DNA of 64,000 bases from Bacteroidales bacterium (GTDB lineage Bacteria > Bacteroidota > Bacteroidia > Bacteroidales > F082), in assembly GCA_024400195.1 (NCBI GenBank), contig JAKSNC010000006.1:1-64000 (forward strand), read 5' to 3'. The notes beneath the pieces were generated by a model. It did no database searches. It was not told the DNA's origin and saw nothing but the letters and a program-made list of their open reading frames with translations. The translations under genes were made by a program, and so were the position numbers. Positions 43,439-52,139 of this stretch are shown piece by piece. Positions within the stretch are counted from its first letter, which is position 1. Every line of letters begins with the position of its first letter.

Positions 43439-45367
43439 ATGAAGCGCGTCGTGCTCGCTTTCCTTAGAATCAGCGTCGCCGTACTGCTTGTCGTCCTGAT
43501 GATAAATCCTTTGGTAAAAACTGAAGATGTCGTCGTCGATAAGCCTGTTGTGGCGATTTTGAATGACGTTTCACGGTCGCTTTCTCTCGGTCGTGATTCT
43601 GCGTTTTATAAGAATGCGCTTCCACTGAAAACAGATTCCCTTGTCTCTGCCTTGAAGGAAAAATGCGATGTCGAAGTCGTTGATTTCGGCGGCGAAACGA
43701 CGAATATAACGAGTGCGTTGTCAGATGTCACGAGGCGTTATTACGGGCAGAATCTCGCCGCCGTCGTGCTTCTCTCCGACGGACTTTACAACGCCGGTGG
43801 TAGTCCGGAAGCTGTTACAGCGACGCTTCCGTGTCATCTTTATACCGTCACCGTGGGCGATACGGCGCGACATCGTACTGTATGGGTCAAAAATGCAATA
43901 TGTAATGAAAAGGTGCCGAAAGGTTCCGATTTCGTCGTGCGCGTTACGGTCAATGCTACAAATTGTGCTGATGAACAATTGCTTACGATGGTTTCCATAG
44001 ATGGTGCTGTTGTCAAAAGCAAAAACGTCAAAGTCGGTTCAAACGATTTTTCAAAGACTCTCGACTTCGACTTTAGTGCCGACGAAGAAGGCGTTCACGA
44101 GATAAAAATCGCGGTTTCGTCATCGGACGAATCGGGGGACGAAATCAAATCTGAAAAGAATATTTTTGTCGAAGTTGTTGACAGACAATATGATGTTGTC
44201 GTTATTGAGCGAGCTCCGCATCCCGACGTTGCGGCGCTGCGTAGGGCTTCCGAAGGTGTCTGCCGGTTTGTGGCCTACACCGACCTCGACTGTCTCGACA
44301 CTCTGCGCCATTGCGACCTGATTGCTTTTCACGACATACCTTCAACGAATGGTGATGTCGGCGAGACAGACAGAATAGCGGCTTTTCTTAACGCGCGTCC
44401 CGAACTGCCGGTGATGTTCATCGTCGGGGCAAATACCGATGTTGATGCTTTTAATAGATTGATAAACAAAAGTTTAAACGGCGTTTTTGATGTGAAACGC
44501 GGTGCCGTCTCGACTCCGCTTTCAGTCACTCCCGTCTTCAACGAGTCGTTTGGTCTCTTCACGATGCCGTCGGAAGCGCGTGCTTGGTTCGGCAAATGTC
44601 CGCCCTTGTCAGTTCCGCATATTGATTTTACTTCGCGTTCGGCACAGCAGACCGTTGCCTTCATGAGCATCTCGGGTGTCCCGACAGAGACGCCGCTGTT
44701 CGCCTTCTTCGGAAAACCGAGGCATACGGCCGTTATCTTCGGAACGGGATTTTGGCAGTGGGCTTTGCGCGAGGCCTACGGAGACGGCACGCACGAAATC
44801 TTTGACGACATCTTCCGCAAGGCAGTGAGTTATCTCGCAACCAAAGATAAAAATGACGTAACTCTTTCATACAGAGACGCTTATTCCGTCGGTGAAGATG
44901 TCGTTATGGATGCTGCGCTGGTGAATCCGGCGGGCGAACCGACCACTGAGTCGGAACTTAATCTCGAAGTCTCGGGGCGGCGGCGTGTCTTTTCGGCTGA
45001 CGACGAAGGCTATCATATCAACCTCGGGCGGCTTGGCGAAGGAGTCTATCCGTTTGTGGTGTCGGCAACATATAAAGGAGTGTCGTATCGGAGGCAGGGC
45101 GTCTTCGTGGTGACGGATGCCGGCATCGAAGCCGAAAGGCTGACGGCTGACTACGGCCTGATGCGGCGTTTGGCTTCATCGGCAGGAGGACGGCATGTTT
45201 TTCAAAATGAGATTTGCGAACTGACGGATGTACTAAGCGGAGACGAAAAAATAACGCCCGTGAGAAGAATCGAAACGAAATTCACAGATATAGTGTCGGT
45301 CAAATCGTTGTTTTTAGTAATTTTGCTACTCATAACGGCCGACTGGCTTGTTAGAAAAATATTTTAA
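43439..45367 (+). CDS. vWA-like membrane protein of unknown function
   Basis: 642 residues from ATG 43439 (a TTG at 43421 would add six). N-terminal membrane helix (VVLAFLRISVAVLLVVLMIN), then a von Willebrand A-like domain with the MIDAS-type DVSRSLS near 38 and VVLLSDGLYNAGG near 108; two further beta-rich modules, and a C-terminal helix (SLFLVILLLITADWLVRKIF). Topology suggests a large periplasmic part held by two anchors. Related proteins in Bacteroidota occur next to Bat/aerotolerance-type genes, but no such neighbours are seen here. Function unknown. Confidence 0.75.
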   Translation: MKRVVLAFLRISVAVLLVVLMINPLVKTEDVVVDKPVVAILNDVSRSLSLGRDSAFYKNALPLKTDSLVSALKEKCDVEVVDFGGETTNITSALSDVTRRYYGQNLAAVVLLSDGLYNAGGSPEAVTATLPCHLYTVTVGDTARHRTVWVKNAICNEKVPKGSDFVVRVTVNATNCADEQLLTMVSIDGAVVKSKNVKVGSNDFSKTLDFDFSADEEGVHEIKIAVSSSDESGDEIKSEKNIFVEVVDRQYDVVVIERAPHPDVAALRRASEGVCRFVAYTDLDCLDTLRHCDLIAFHDIPSTNGDVGETDRIAAFLNARPELPVMFIVGANTDVDAFNRLINKSLNGVFDVKRGAVSTPLSVTPVFNESFGLFTMPSEARAWFGKCPPLSVPHIDFTSRSAQQTVAFMSISGVPTETPLFAFFGKPRHTAVIFGTGFWQWALREAYGDGTHEIFDDIFRKAVSYLATKDKNDVTLSYRDAYSVGEDVVMDAALVNPAGEPTTESELNLEVSGRRRVFSADDEGYHINLGRLGEGVYPFVVSATYKGVSYRRQGVFVVTDAGIEAERLTADYGLMRRLASSAGGRHVFQNEICELTDVLSGDEKITPVRRIETKFTDIVSVKSLFLVILLLITADWLVRKIF

Positions 45368-45384
45368 CCTATAAACAGATAAAC

Positions 45385-45954
45385 ATGAAAGTTGCAGCAA
45401 ACACTGTAGTCACAATGACGTATGTCTTGCATCGCGAGACAGTTGACGGCGAAGTTATTCAGGAAGTGAAGAAAGACAAACCTTTTGAGGCCGTTTTCGG
45501 TCACGGAATGCTTCTGCCCAAATTTGAAGAAAACCTCGCAGGAAAGGAACCCGGCGACACTTTCGCTTTCGGCCTGACGCCAAAAGAAGGTTACGGCGAA
45601 CCGTCAAAAGAGAATATAATCGAAGTCGATAAGAACATCTTCATCGAGAACGGCAAACTGAACGAAGAACTCTGCAGAGTCGGCGCGCAGGTCTGGTTCA
45701 ACACCAACAACGGCCCCGTCAGCGGCAAGATTCTGAATATCGGCCTCGAAAAAGTCACGGTTGACTTTAACCACGAATTAGCAGGCGTTCCGCTTTATTT
45801 TACGGGCGAGATTCTCGATGTCAGAATGGTCAGCGAGAAGGATTTCGACATGGGCTGCGGCTGCGAACATGATGACTGCCATTGCGGTGACGACTGCCAT
45901 TGCGGCGACGAGCACGACGACTGCGACTGCGGTTGTCATTGCGGAAACCATTAG
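45385..45954 (+). CDS. FKBP-type peptidyl-prolyl isomerase, SlyD-like with metal-binding tail
   Basis: 189 residues. FKBP domain interrupted by the insert-in-flap chaperone domain (about 75-130), as in SlyD: YVLHRETVDGEVIQE, FGHGMLLPKFEENLAGKEPGD, FGLTPKEGYGEPS, VTVDFNHELAGVPLYFTGEILDVR. The last 35 residues are rich in His, Cys and Asp (CGCEHDDCHCGDDCHCGDEH and on), a metal-binding tail like the one through which E. coli SlyD binds nickel. Acts in folding and possibly metal delivery. Confidence 0.92.
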   Translation: MKVAANTVVTMTYVLHRETVDGEVIQEVKKDKPFEAVFGHGMLLPKFEENLAGKEPGDTFAFGLTPKEGYGEPSKENIIEVDKNIFIENGKLNEELCRVGAQVWFNTNNGPVSGKILNIGLEKVTVDFNHELAGVPLYFTGEILDVRMVSEKDFDMGCGCEHDDCHCGDDCHCGDEHDDCDCGCHCGNH

Positions 45955-45982
45955 TCGTTCATCAAAAGGCAACACGTTTTTA

Positions 45983-46015
45983 AGGAACAGCCTCAGATAG
46001 GTTGTTCCTATTTTT
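45983..46015 (+). terminator. Intrinsic terminator after the SlyD-like gene
   Basis: AGGAACAGCCT and AGGTTGTTCCT pair with one G-U, followed by ATTTTT. Separates the housekeeping block from the type I island. Confidence 0.75.
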
Positions 46016-46072
46016 CGTAAAAAATATACTGATAAATATTTGATTCTGAATAAATAACGACGTATAAACATT

Positions 46073-47629
46073 ATGGCAGACAATAAGAAGGAAATGGAAA
46101 GGGCGGAACTGCACCGCACTATCTGGGCGATCGCCGACGAGATGAGAGGCTCCGTAGATGGATGGGACTTCAAGTCTTATATCTTGGGAATGCTTTTTTA
46201 CAGATACATCAGCGAAAACATCACCAACTACATCAATAAAGGCGAATGGGAGAGCGGCAACAAGGACTTCAACTACGCCGACCTTGATGATGTCACGGCA
46301 GAAGACGCCCGCAGGGAGATGGTGGGTGTGAAGGGCTTCTTTATCCTGCCGAGTCAGTTGTTCTGCAACGTCTGCAAAGTGTGCGATGCCGACCCCGATC
46401 TCAATATGACTTTGGAAAAAATCTTCGCGGCAATAGAAAATTCCGCCAAAGGTTCCGAGAGCGAAGACGACTTCAAAGGTCTGTTTGCCGATTTGGATGT
46501 CAACAGCAACAAGTTAGGCACTACCGTCGTCAAGAGAAATGAGAAACTCGTCAAGTTACTTAGAGGCGTTCAGTCGATGAAACTTGGTGATTACCAGAAT
46601 AATACCATCGACGCTTTCGGCGATGCCTACGAATATCTGATGGGTATGTACGCATCAAACGCCGGCAAGTCGGGCGGCGAGTTCTACACTCCGCAAGAGG
46701 TGTCGGAACTCCTCACTAAAATAGCCACCGTCGGGAAGACAGAAGTCAACAAAGTCTATGACCCGGCGTGCGGCTCAGGCTCGCTTCTCCTGAAAGCTGC
46801 AAAAATTCTCGGTAAAGACAACGTGCGTCAGGGCTTCTTCGGACAGGAAATCAACCTCACGACATATAACTTGTGCAGAATCAATATGTTCCTTCACGAT
46901 ATCGACTACGATAAATTCGATATAGCCTGTGAAGATACTTTGTTGAGTCCTCAGCATTGGGACGACGAGCCTTTCGAAATGATAGTCTCCAATCCACCGT
47001 ATTCCATCCATTGGAAGGGCGACGACGACATCACATTGATAAACGACCCGCGCTATGCACCGGCGGGCGTGCTCGCCCCGAAGAGCAAGGCCGACCTCGC
47101 CTTCATCATGCACTCTTTGGCTTGGTTGGCCACCAATGGAACAGCGGCAATCGTCTGTTTCCCCGGCGTGATGTATCGCGGCGGCGCGGAGAAAAAAATC
47201 CGTCAGTATCTCATCGACAACAACTACGTGGATTGTATCATTCAACTGCCCGACAATCTTTTCTTCGGAACCTCCATCGCCACCTGCATCATGGTGCTGA
47301 AAAAGAGTAAGAAAGACAACGCCACACTCTTCATAGATGCCAGTAAAGAGTGCGTGAAGATAACCAACAACAACAAACTCACTCCGGAGAATATCGAGCA
47401 TATCGTGCAAATGTTCGCCGACAGAAAAGATGTTCAGTATCAATGTAAATTGGTCGGCAACGATGTGATTGCCGAGGGCGACTACAACTTGTCCGTCTCC
47501 TCATACGTTGAGCAGGAAGACACAAGGGAACTGGTGGATATTGCAGAACTGAATGCGAAAATTGAAGAGATTGTGGCCCACGAGAACGAATTGAGAATGC
47601 AGATTGACGAAATAATAAAGGAACTATAA
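46073..47629 (+). CDS. hsdM: Type I restriction-modification methyltransferase subunit HsdM
   Basis: 518 residues. N-terminal helical HsdM domain (ELHRTIWAIADEMRGSVDGWDFKSYILG region, about 11-40), SAM motif VYDPACGSGSLLL near 227, and catalytic NPPY (IVSNPPYSIHW near 305) of an N6-adenine methylase. With two copies of HsdM per HsdS it methylates the recognition site. hsdS lies 5.9 kb downstream and hsdR 9 kb downstream, separated by accessory genes, an unusually open layout. A Fic gene follows after five bases. Confidence 0.95.
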   Translation: MADNKKEMERAELHRTIWAIADEMRGSVDGWDFKSYILGMLFYRYISENITNYINKGEWESGNKDFNYADLDDVTAEDARREMVGVKGFFILPSQLFCNVCKVCDADPDLNMTLEKIFAAIENSAKGSESEDDFKGLFADLDVNSNKLGTTVVKRNEKLVKLLRGVQSMKLGDYQNNTIDAFGDAYEYLMGMYASNAGKSGGEFYTPQEVSELLTKIATVGKTEVNKVYDPACGSGSLLLKAAKILGKDNVRQGFFGQEINLTTYNLCRINMFLHDIDYDKFDIACEDTLLSPQHWDDEPFEMIVSNPPYSIHWKGDDDITLINDPRYAPAGVLAPKSKADLAFIMHSLAWLATNGTAAIVCFPGVMYRGGAEKKIRQYLIDNNYVDCIIQLPDNLFFGTSIATCIMVLKKSKKDNATLFIDASKECVKITNNNKLTPENIEHIVQMFADRKDVQYQCKLVGNDVIAEGDYNLSVSSYVEQEDTRELVDIAELNAKIEEIVAHENELRMQIDEIIKEL

Positions 47630-47634
47630 TACTT

Positions 47635-48795
47635 ATGGCAAAACAACTATACATCGATTTCGACGAATACATCCGACAAGGTGAACCAGAAGCTGCCATA
47701 AGTGCAGAGCAGTGGAAAACGGCCATAGGATTGCAAGCTGTGGACGGTATGACGCCTTCGCAGTACCTCATTGATGTGGCCCGCAGAAACATTGAGGGTG
47801 ACATCACTATGGATGAGGTGCAGGATTTGTTGCACTCATACTATGCAAGTGCTGCCAACAGGGATAAGATAGAGGAGAATGATGAAGAAGCCGATAAGAC
47901 ATCGGCAAACATCAAACGGATACTCTCAACAAACACTCTTGCTTTTAACACCAACGGCTACATTGCTACTCACCGCAGAATATTCGAGGGCGTATTCAAA
48001 CATGCAGGGCAGTTGAGAAAGTATGACATCTCGAAGAAGGAATGGGTGTTGAATGGTGAGACAGTGAACTATTTGAATTGGGAAGATTTGCGTCGTGCCC
48101 TTGATTACGACATTCAACAGGAGAAAGATTTCAGTTACAAAGGACTCAGCGATGACGAGAAGATTAAGCATCTCTGCCGCTTTACATCGGGATTGTGGCA
48201 GATACATCCGTTCTGCGAGGGAAACACACGTACTACCGCAGTGTTCCTTATCCAGTATATGCGTTCTATTGGCTACAAAGTGACCAACGATATGTTTGCT
48301 GAACATTCGTGGTATTTCCGCAATGCTCTGGTACGCGCCAACTATAAGAACTCTGCTCTTGGCATTGACTACGACCAAGTGTTCTTGGAGCGCTTCCTTC
48401 GCAATATGTTACTCGGCGAACAATGGGTGCTGAAAAACCGTTATCTCGTAATCAATCCACCACAAGAGTTTAAGGTGCAACCACGGCTTGATATAGTAGA
48501 AACCGAACAAGTATCGAATAAGTACCGAACAAGTACCGAACAAGTACCAAACAAGCTGGTGTGCAACGACCCGAACATAGTGAAATTGATTAAAATTATT
48601 GGTTACAAAGAGTGTTCAATAAAGCAGATGATGGACGAGTTGTCTCTCAAGCATCGTCCAAATTTCCTTAATCTCTACCTTTCCCCTGCCTTGGCGGAAG
48701 GTTACGTTAGTATGCTTTATCCAGATTCCCCACGCCACCCACGCCAATGCTATCTGCTGACAGCGAAAGGTCAAATGCTTTATAAAGAGTTGTAG
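47635..48795 (+). CDS. Fic family protein with 11-bp repeat tract in coding region
   Basis: 386 residues. Fic core HPFCEGNTRTTAVF near 191 (the subclass with GNTRT rather than GNGR). Between the Fic domain and a C-terminal winged helix (CSIKQMMDELSLKHRPNFLN) lies TEQVSNKYRTSTEQVPNK, encoded by five tandem 11-base units (48502-48556). 11 is not a multiple of three: loss or gain of a unit would bring in a stop within about 12 codons and remove the C-terminal domain. Sits directly between hsdM and a DUF1016 gene. Target unknown. Confidence 0.87.
   Translation: MAKQLYIDFDEYIRQGEPEAAISAEQWKTAIGLQAVDGMTPSQYLIDVARRNIEGDITMDEVQDLLHSYYASAANRDKIEENDEEADKTSANIKRILSTNTLAFNTNGYIATHRRIFEGVFKHAGQLRKYDISKKEWVLNGETVNYLNWEDLRRALDYDIQQEKDFSYKGLSDDEKIKHLCRFTSGLWQIHPFCEGNTRTTAVFLIQYMRSIGYKVTNDMFAEHSWYFRNALVRANYKNSALGIDYDQVFLERFLRNMLLGEQWVLKNRYLVINPPQEFKVQPRLDIVETEQVSNKYRTSTEQVPNKLVCNDPNIVKLIKIIGYKECSIKQMMDELSLKHRPNFLNLYLSPALAEGYVSMLYPDSPRHPRQCYLLTAKGQMLYKEL
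48502..48556 (+). repeat. Five 11-bp tandem repeats inside a fic gene
   Basis: Unit ACCGAACAAGT at 48502, 48513, 48524, 48535, 48546; units 1, 3 and 4 are identical, units 2 and 5 differ at two positions each. Out-of-frame length, so a candidate slippage switch. Confidence 0.85.
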
Positions 48796-48799
48796 AGTT

Positions 48800-49936
48800 A
48801 TGAGCAAAATAGATAAACCGAAGAACGAAACTCCAATGCAAGCATTGCAATATGTTTGCACGCCTGATTTGGTGAACGATGCCAAACAGATTATCGGCGC
48901 AGCACAGCGCTATGCCTACCACGCCGTGAACGTTGCCTTGGTGCAACGCAACTGGCTGCTCGGAAAGCGCATTGCCGAAGAAGAACTGAAAGGCGAAGAC
49001 CGTGCCGAATACGGTGCTGCGGTAATGAAGAATCTTTCGACAGAACTGACAGCGGAATATGGCAAGGGGTTTTCGGAACGGAATTTATGGAAATACAAGC
49101 AATTTTACTTGATGTTCAAGAACTTACCGATAGTGCCGACACTGTCGGCACTATCGGATGCGCAAAAACTGCCGACAGTGTCGGCACAATTCCAGCAACT
49201 GAGCTGGAGCCATTACGAAAGACTTATGCGTGTCGCAAATGAAGAAGAACGTAATTGGTATTTAAAGGAAACTATCGAACAAATGTGGTCTTACCGAACA
49301 CTTGACCGCAACATTTCCACACTTTACTACAGACGTTTGCTTTCCTCGTCAGATAAAACGCCAGTAACGGATGAGATGCAGAAGAAAACGGCAGACTTTC
49401 AGAACAATAAATTTGATTTCATAAAGAATCCCTCCGTGCTCGAATTTTTGGGGCTGCCTGCTAATAAGGTATATACAGAAACAGCATTGGAGCAGGCTAT
49501 TATTAACCAAATGCAATCGTTCCTTCTTGAACTTGGCAAGGGGTTTTCTTTCGTGGCACGCCAACAACTTATACGTACCGACACCCAGAATTTCTTTATC
49601 GACTTAGTGTTTTACAATTATATTCTAAAATGTTTTGTAATTGTAGAACTGAAAAATCACGCATTGACCCACCAGGATATTGGCCAGTTGGATATGTATG
49701 TGCGGATGTATGATGATTTAAAAAAACGTACCGACGACAATCCGACCATTGGAATTTTGCTATGTACAGAAACCGACAAAACCATTGCCAGATATTCGGT
49801 ATTGAATGAGAACAAACAACTTTTCGCTTCTAAGTACATTGACTATTTGCCAACGGAAAAAGAATTGGAGGAAGAGATAGAACGGCAAAGAATGTTGTTT
49901 GACCTACAAGCACACCATTACGAACTGGAGGACTAA
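48800..49936 (+). CDS. DUF1016 (YhcG-type) PD-(D/E)XK nuclease-domain protein, copy 1
   Basis: 378 residues. N-terminal helical domain (AQRYAYHAVNVALVQRNWLLGKRIAEEE), then PSVLEFLGLP and the PD-(D/E)XK core: FVARQQLIRTDTQNFFIDLVFYN and CFVIVELKNHALTHQDIGQLDMYV, with Asp in FIDLVFYN and ExK in ELK. Such proteins often accompany type I R-M and hsdS genes; their substrate is unresolved. The first 80 residues are nearly identical to copy 2 at 50991, while the rest diverges. Around residue 110 the peptide KNLPIVPTLSALSDAQKLP is encoded by DNA palindromes. Confidence 0.85.
   Translation: MSKIDKPKNETPMQALQYVCTPDLVNDAKQIIGAAQRYAYHAVNVALVQRNWLLGKRIAEEELKGEDRAEYGAAVMKNLSTELTAEYGKGFSERNLWKYKQFYLMFKNLPIVPTLSALSDAQKLPTVSAQFQQLSWSHYERLMRVANEEERNWYLKETIEQMWSYRTLDRNISTLYYRRLLSSSDKTPVTDEMQKKTADFQNNKFDFIKNPSVLEFLGLPANKVYTETALEQAIINQMQSFLLELGKGFSFVARQQLIRTDTQNFFIDLVFYNYILKCFVIVELKNHALTHQDIGQLDMYVRMYDDLKKRTDDNPTIGILLCTETDKTIARYSVLNENKQLFASKYIDYLPTEKELEEEIERQRMLFDLQAHHYELED
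49127..49186. repeat. Palindromes inside DUF1016 copy 1
   Basis: A 31-base palindrome (49127-49157, arms CCGATAGTGCCGACA and complement, one central base) and a 17-base one (49170-49186, arms TGCCGACA) share the TGCCGACA half-site. Confidence 0.85.
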
Positions 49937-49939
49937 GGT

Positions 49940-50116
49940 ATGAGCAAGATAATATTTAGGTTCTACAAACTCTTTCCAGACATTTTTCACCCACTGAGTG
50001 GAAAATCTGACATTTTGGACTCACTGAGTCCAAAATCTGGCGTTCTGCTTTCGTGGACGCATTACCGCAAACCCAAACGAATGTTTTACCTTCAACAGAA
50101 AGAACAACAACTATGA
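49940..50116 (+). pseudogene. Chimeric mini-ORF from fic and DUF1016 fragments
   Basis: 58 codons from ATGAGCAAGAT. The first ten residues (MSKIIFRFYK) match the start of the BRO-N/Fic protein, the next 34 (FPDIFHPLSGKSDILDS and on to LLSWTHYR) match the middle of DUF1016 copy 2, and the end (MFYLQQKEQQ) matches the last residues of copy 2. It is what remains after two deletions fused three gene fragments in one frame. Its stop overlaps the next ATG by four bases (ATGA), which may preserve it as a translational coupler. No function expected. Confidence 0.75.
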
Positions 50117-50988
50117 GCAAGATTTCATTTAGATTCTATAAAGACCACGAGGTAAGGGCGGTGTGGGACGCCACTACCAACAAGTGGCTCTTCTCCGTCG
50201 TTGATGTGCTTGGCGCTATCAATGAGCAGGATGATTATACAAAGACAAGAAACTACTGGAAATATCTCAAAACCAAGTTGAAGAAGGAGCAAAATGAAGT
50301 GGTTAGTGCTACTAACCAGTTGAAGCTTCTTGCTCCTGATGGCAAGAAAAGACTAACCGATACCCTTGATATAAAAGGTGTTGAAGAGTTAGCCAAGCAT
50401 ATTCCCAACAGCAAGGCAACGGAGTTTCTTGACTGGCTTACCTATAGCGACAACACCATCGACGGAAAAAGCAAGAAGAAGGCATACGAGTTGTGGGGGA
50501 GCGGAATACTGGAGACTCTTGAAGTCGGCACTACCAAAGCACTTCAGCAGATTCACGCCTACATCTTTGGCGGACTTTACGATTTTGCCGGTCAGATACG
50601 CACAAAGACAATAACGAAAGGCAACACCCTGTTCTGCCTTGCCGAATATTTGCACGACAATCTGAAAACCATAGAGAAGATGCCGGAAAGCACCTTCGAC
50701 GAGATTGCCGACAAATACGTCGAGATGAATGTGGCTCACCCCTTTATGGAGGGCAATGGCCGAAGCACCCGTATTTGGTTGGATTTGATTCTCAAGAAAC
50801 GGTTGGCAATGTGTGTTGATTGGAGTAAGATAGACAAAAACGAATATCTCAATGCCATGATAGAAAGTCATATAGACAGCTCACACATCAAGCAGCTGCT
50901 TTTTGGAGCTCTCACCGACAACATCAACGACCGCGAACTCTTCTTGAAAGGCATTGATTATTCATATTACTACGAACAGGAGGACTAA
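50113..50988 (+). CDS. BRO-N-like/Fic fusion protein, copy 1
   Basis: 291 residues from ATG 50113. Residues 1-120 resemble the BRO-N phage antirepressor-type domain (VRAVWDATTNKWLFSVVDVL, TKTRNYWKYLKTKL, LKLLAPDGKKRLTDTLD, IPNSKATEFLDWL). The remainder is a Fic domain with GGLYDFAGQIRTKTITKGNT and core motif HPFMEGNGRSTRIW near 209, the intact catalytic motif of the VbhT-like class. The stop is followed by the seam sequence GGAGGACTAACT before the next gene. An exact DNA copy lies 2,496 bases downstream. Confidence 0.85.
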   Translation: MSKISFRFYKDHEVRAVWDATTNKWLFSVVDVLGAINEQDDYTKTRNYWKYLKTKLKKEQNEVVSATNQLKLLAPDGKKRLTDTLDIKGVEELAKHIPNSKATEFLDWLTYSDNTIDGKSKKKAYELWGSGILETLEVGTTKALQQIHAYIFGGLYDFAGQIRTKTITKGNTLFCLAEYLHDNLKTIEKMPESTFDEIADKYVEMNVAHPFMEGNGRSTRIWLDLILKKRLAMCVDWSKIDKNEYLNAMIESHIDSSHIKQLLFGALTDNINDRELFLKGIDYSYYYEQED

Positions 50989-51012
50989 CTATGAGCAAGA
51001 TAGAAGAACTGA
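50113..51012 (+). repeat. 900-bp direct repeat, copy A
   Basis: From the ATG of the BRO-N/Fic gene to eleven codons-start bases of the next gene (ATGAGCAAGATAGAAGAACT), identical by reading to 52609-53508. Confidence 0.85.
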
Positions 51013-52106
51013 AGAACGAAACTCCAATGCAAGCATTGCAGTACGTTTGCACGCCTGATTTGGTGAACGATGCCAAACAGATTATCGGCGCAGCACAGCG
51101 CTATGCCTACCACGCCGTGAACGTTGCCTTGGTGCAACGCAACTGGCTGTTAGGGAAACGCATTGCCGAAGAAGGACTGAGTGGCGAAGACCGTGCCGAA
51201 TATGGTGCTGCCGTGATAAAGCATCTTTCGGCGGAACTGACTGCCGAATATGGCAAAGGGTTTACCAAAACGAATCTTTACCAATTTACGAGTTTTTACA
51301 AACTCTTTCCCGACATTTTCCACTCACTGAGTGGAAAATCTGACATTTTGGACTCAGCGAGTCCAAAATCTGGCGTTCTGCTTTCGTGGACGCATTACCG
51401 CATTCTATTACAGGAAATTAACGACGACGCACGTCTTTGGTATGCGAAAGAAGCGGCAGAACAAACGTGGAGTGTTCGTACCCTGCAACGCAACATTTCT
51501 TCGCAATACTACCAGCGAATGCTGCTGTCGCAGAATAAAGAACTGGTTGAGCAGGAAATGATAACCAAGACTTCCGCTTTGCAGGACAAGCTGGAGTTTA
51601 TAAAAAATCCCGTCATAGCGGAGTTCCTTGGTCTGGAAGGCCGTAGCGATTATACAGAAAGCGAGTTGGAGGCGAGCATTATCACCAACCTACAGAAGTT
51701 CTTGATGGAGTTAGGAAAGGGTTTCGCTTTCGTGGCCCGACAGCAACACATTCACACCGAAAAGGAAGACTACTACATTGATTTGGTATTTTACAATTAT
51801 ATTCTGAAGTGTTTCGTATTGATTGACTTGAAGACCAGCAAGATAACACACCAAGACGTTGGCCAGATGGATATGTATATCAGAATGTATGACGAATTGA
51901 AACGTTCTGAAGGCGACAATCCCACATTGGGCATCGTGTTGTGCGCCGACACCGACGAAGACATTGCCCGTTATTCCATTCTGAATGGTAACGAGCAGTT
52001 GTTTGCTTCCAAATACAAGACCTGTCTGCCAACGGAAGAAGAGCTCCGCGCCGAAATCGAAACACAGAAACAGATGTTTTACCTGCAACAGAAAGAAAGA
52101 CAATAA
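50991..52106 (+). CDS. DUF1016 (YhcG-type) PD-(D/E)XK nuclease-domain protein, copy 2
   Basis: 371 residues. Begins MSKIEELKNETPMQALQYVC; residues 8-78 are almost identical to copy 1, after which the sequences diverge (mosaic). The nuclease core is complete: PVIAEFLGLEG, FVARQQHIHTEKEDYYIDLVF, CFVLIDLKTSKITHQDVGQMDMY (here Asp-Leu-Lys in place of Glu-Leu-Lys). Near residue 105 the stretch FHSLSGKSDILDSASPKSGV is encoded by two 25-base palindromes. C-terminus MFYLQQKERQ recurs in the chimeric mini-ORF upstream. Confidence 0.85.
   Translation: MSKIEELKNETPMQALQYVCTPDLVNDAKQIIGAAQRYAYHAVNVALVQRNWLLGKRIAEEGLSGEDRAEYGAAVIKHLSAELTAEYGKGFTKTNLYQFTSFYKLFPDIFHSLSGKSDILDSASPKSGVLLSWTHYRILLQEINDDARLWYAKEAAEQTWSVRTLQRNISSQYYQRMLLSQNKELVEQEMITKTSALQDKLEFIKNPVIAEFLGLEGRSDYTESELEASIITNLQKFLMELGKGFAFVARQQHIHTEKEDYYIDLVFYNYILKCFVLIDLKTSKITHQDVGQMDMYIRMYDELKRSEGDNPTLGIVLCADTDEDIARYSILNGNEQLFASKYKTCLPTEEELRAEIETQKQMFYLQQKERQ
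51315..51369. repeat. Palindromes inside DUF1016 copy 2
   Basis: Two 25-base palindromes: 51315-51339 (arms ATTTTCCACTCA) and 51345-51369 (arms ATTTTGGACTC). They occupy the same position in the protein as the unrelated palindromes of copy 1; the pair is also present in the mini-ORF near 49990-50040. Confidence 0.85.
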
Positions 52107-52139
52107 TATAATGTAGAACTTTTACAATAACACTTGATT

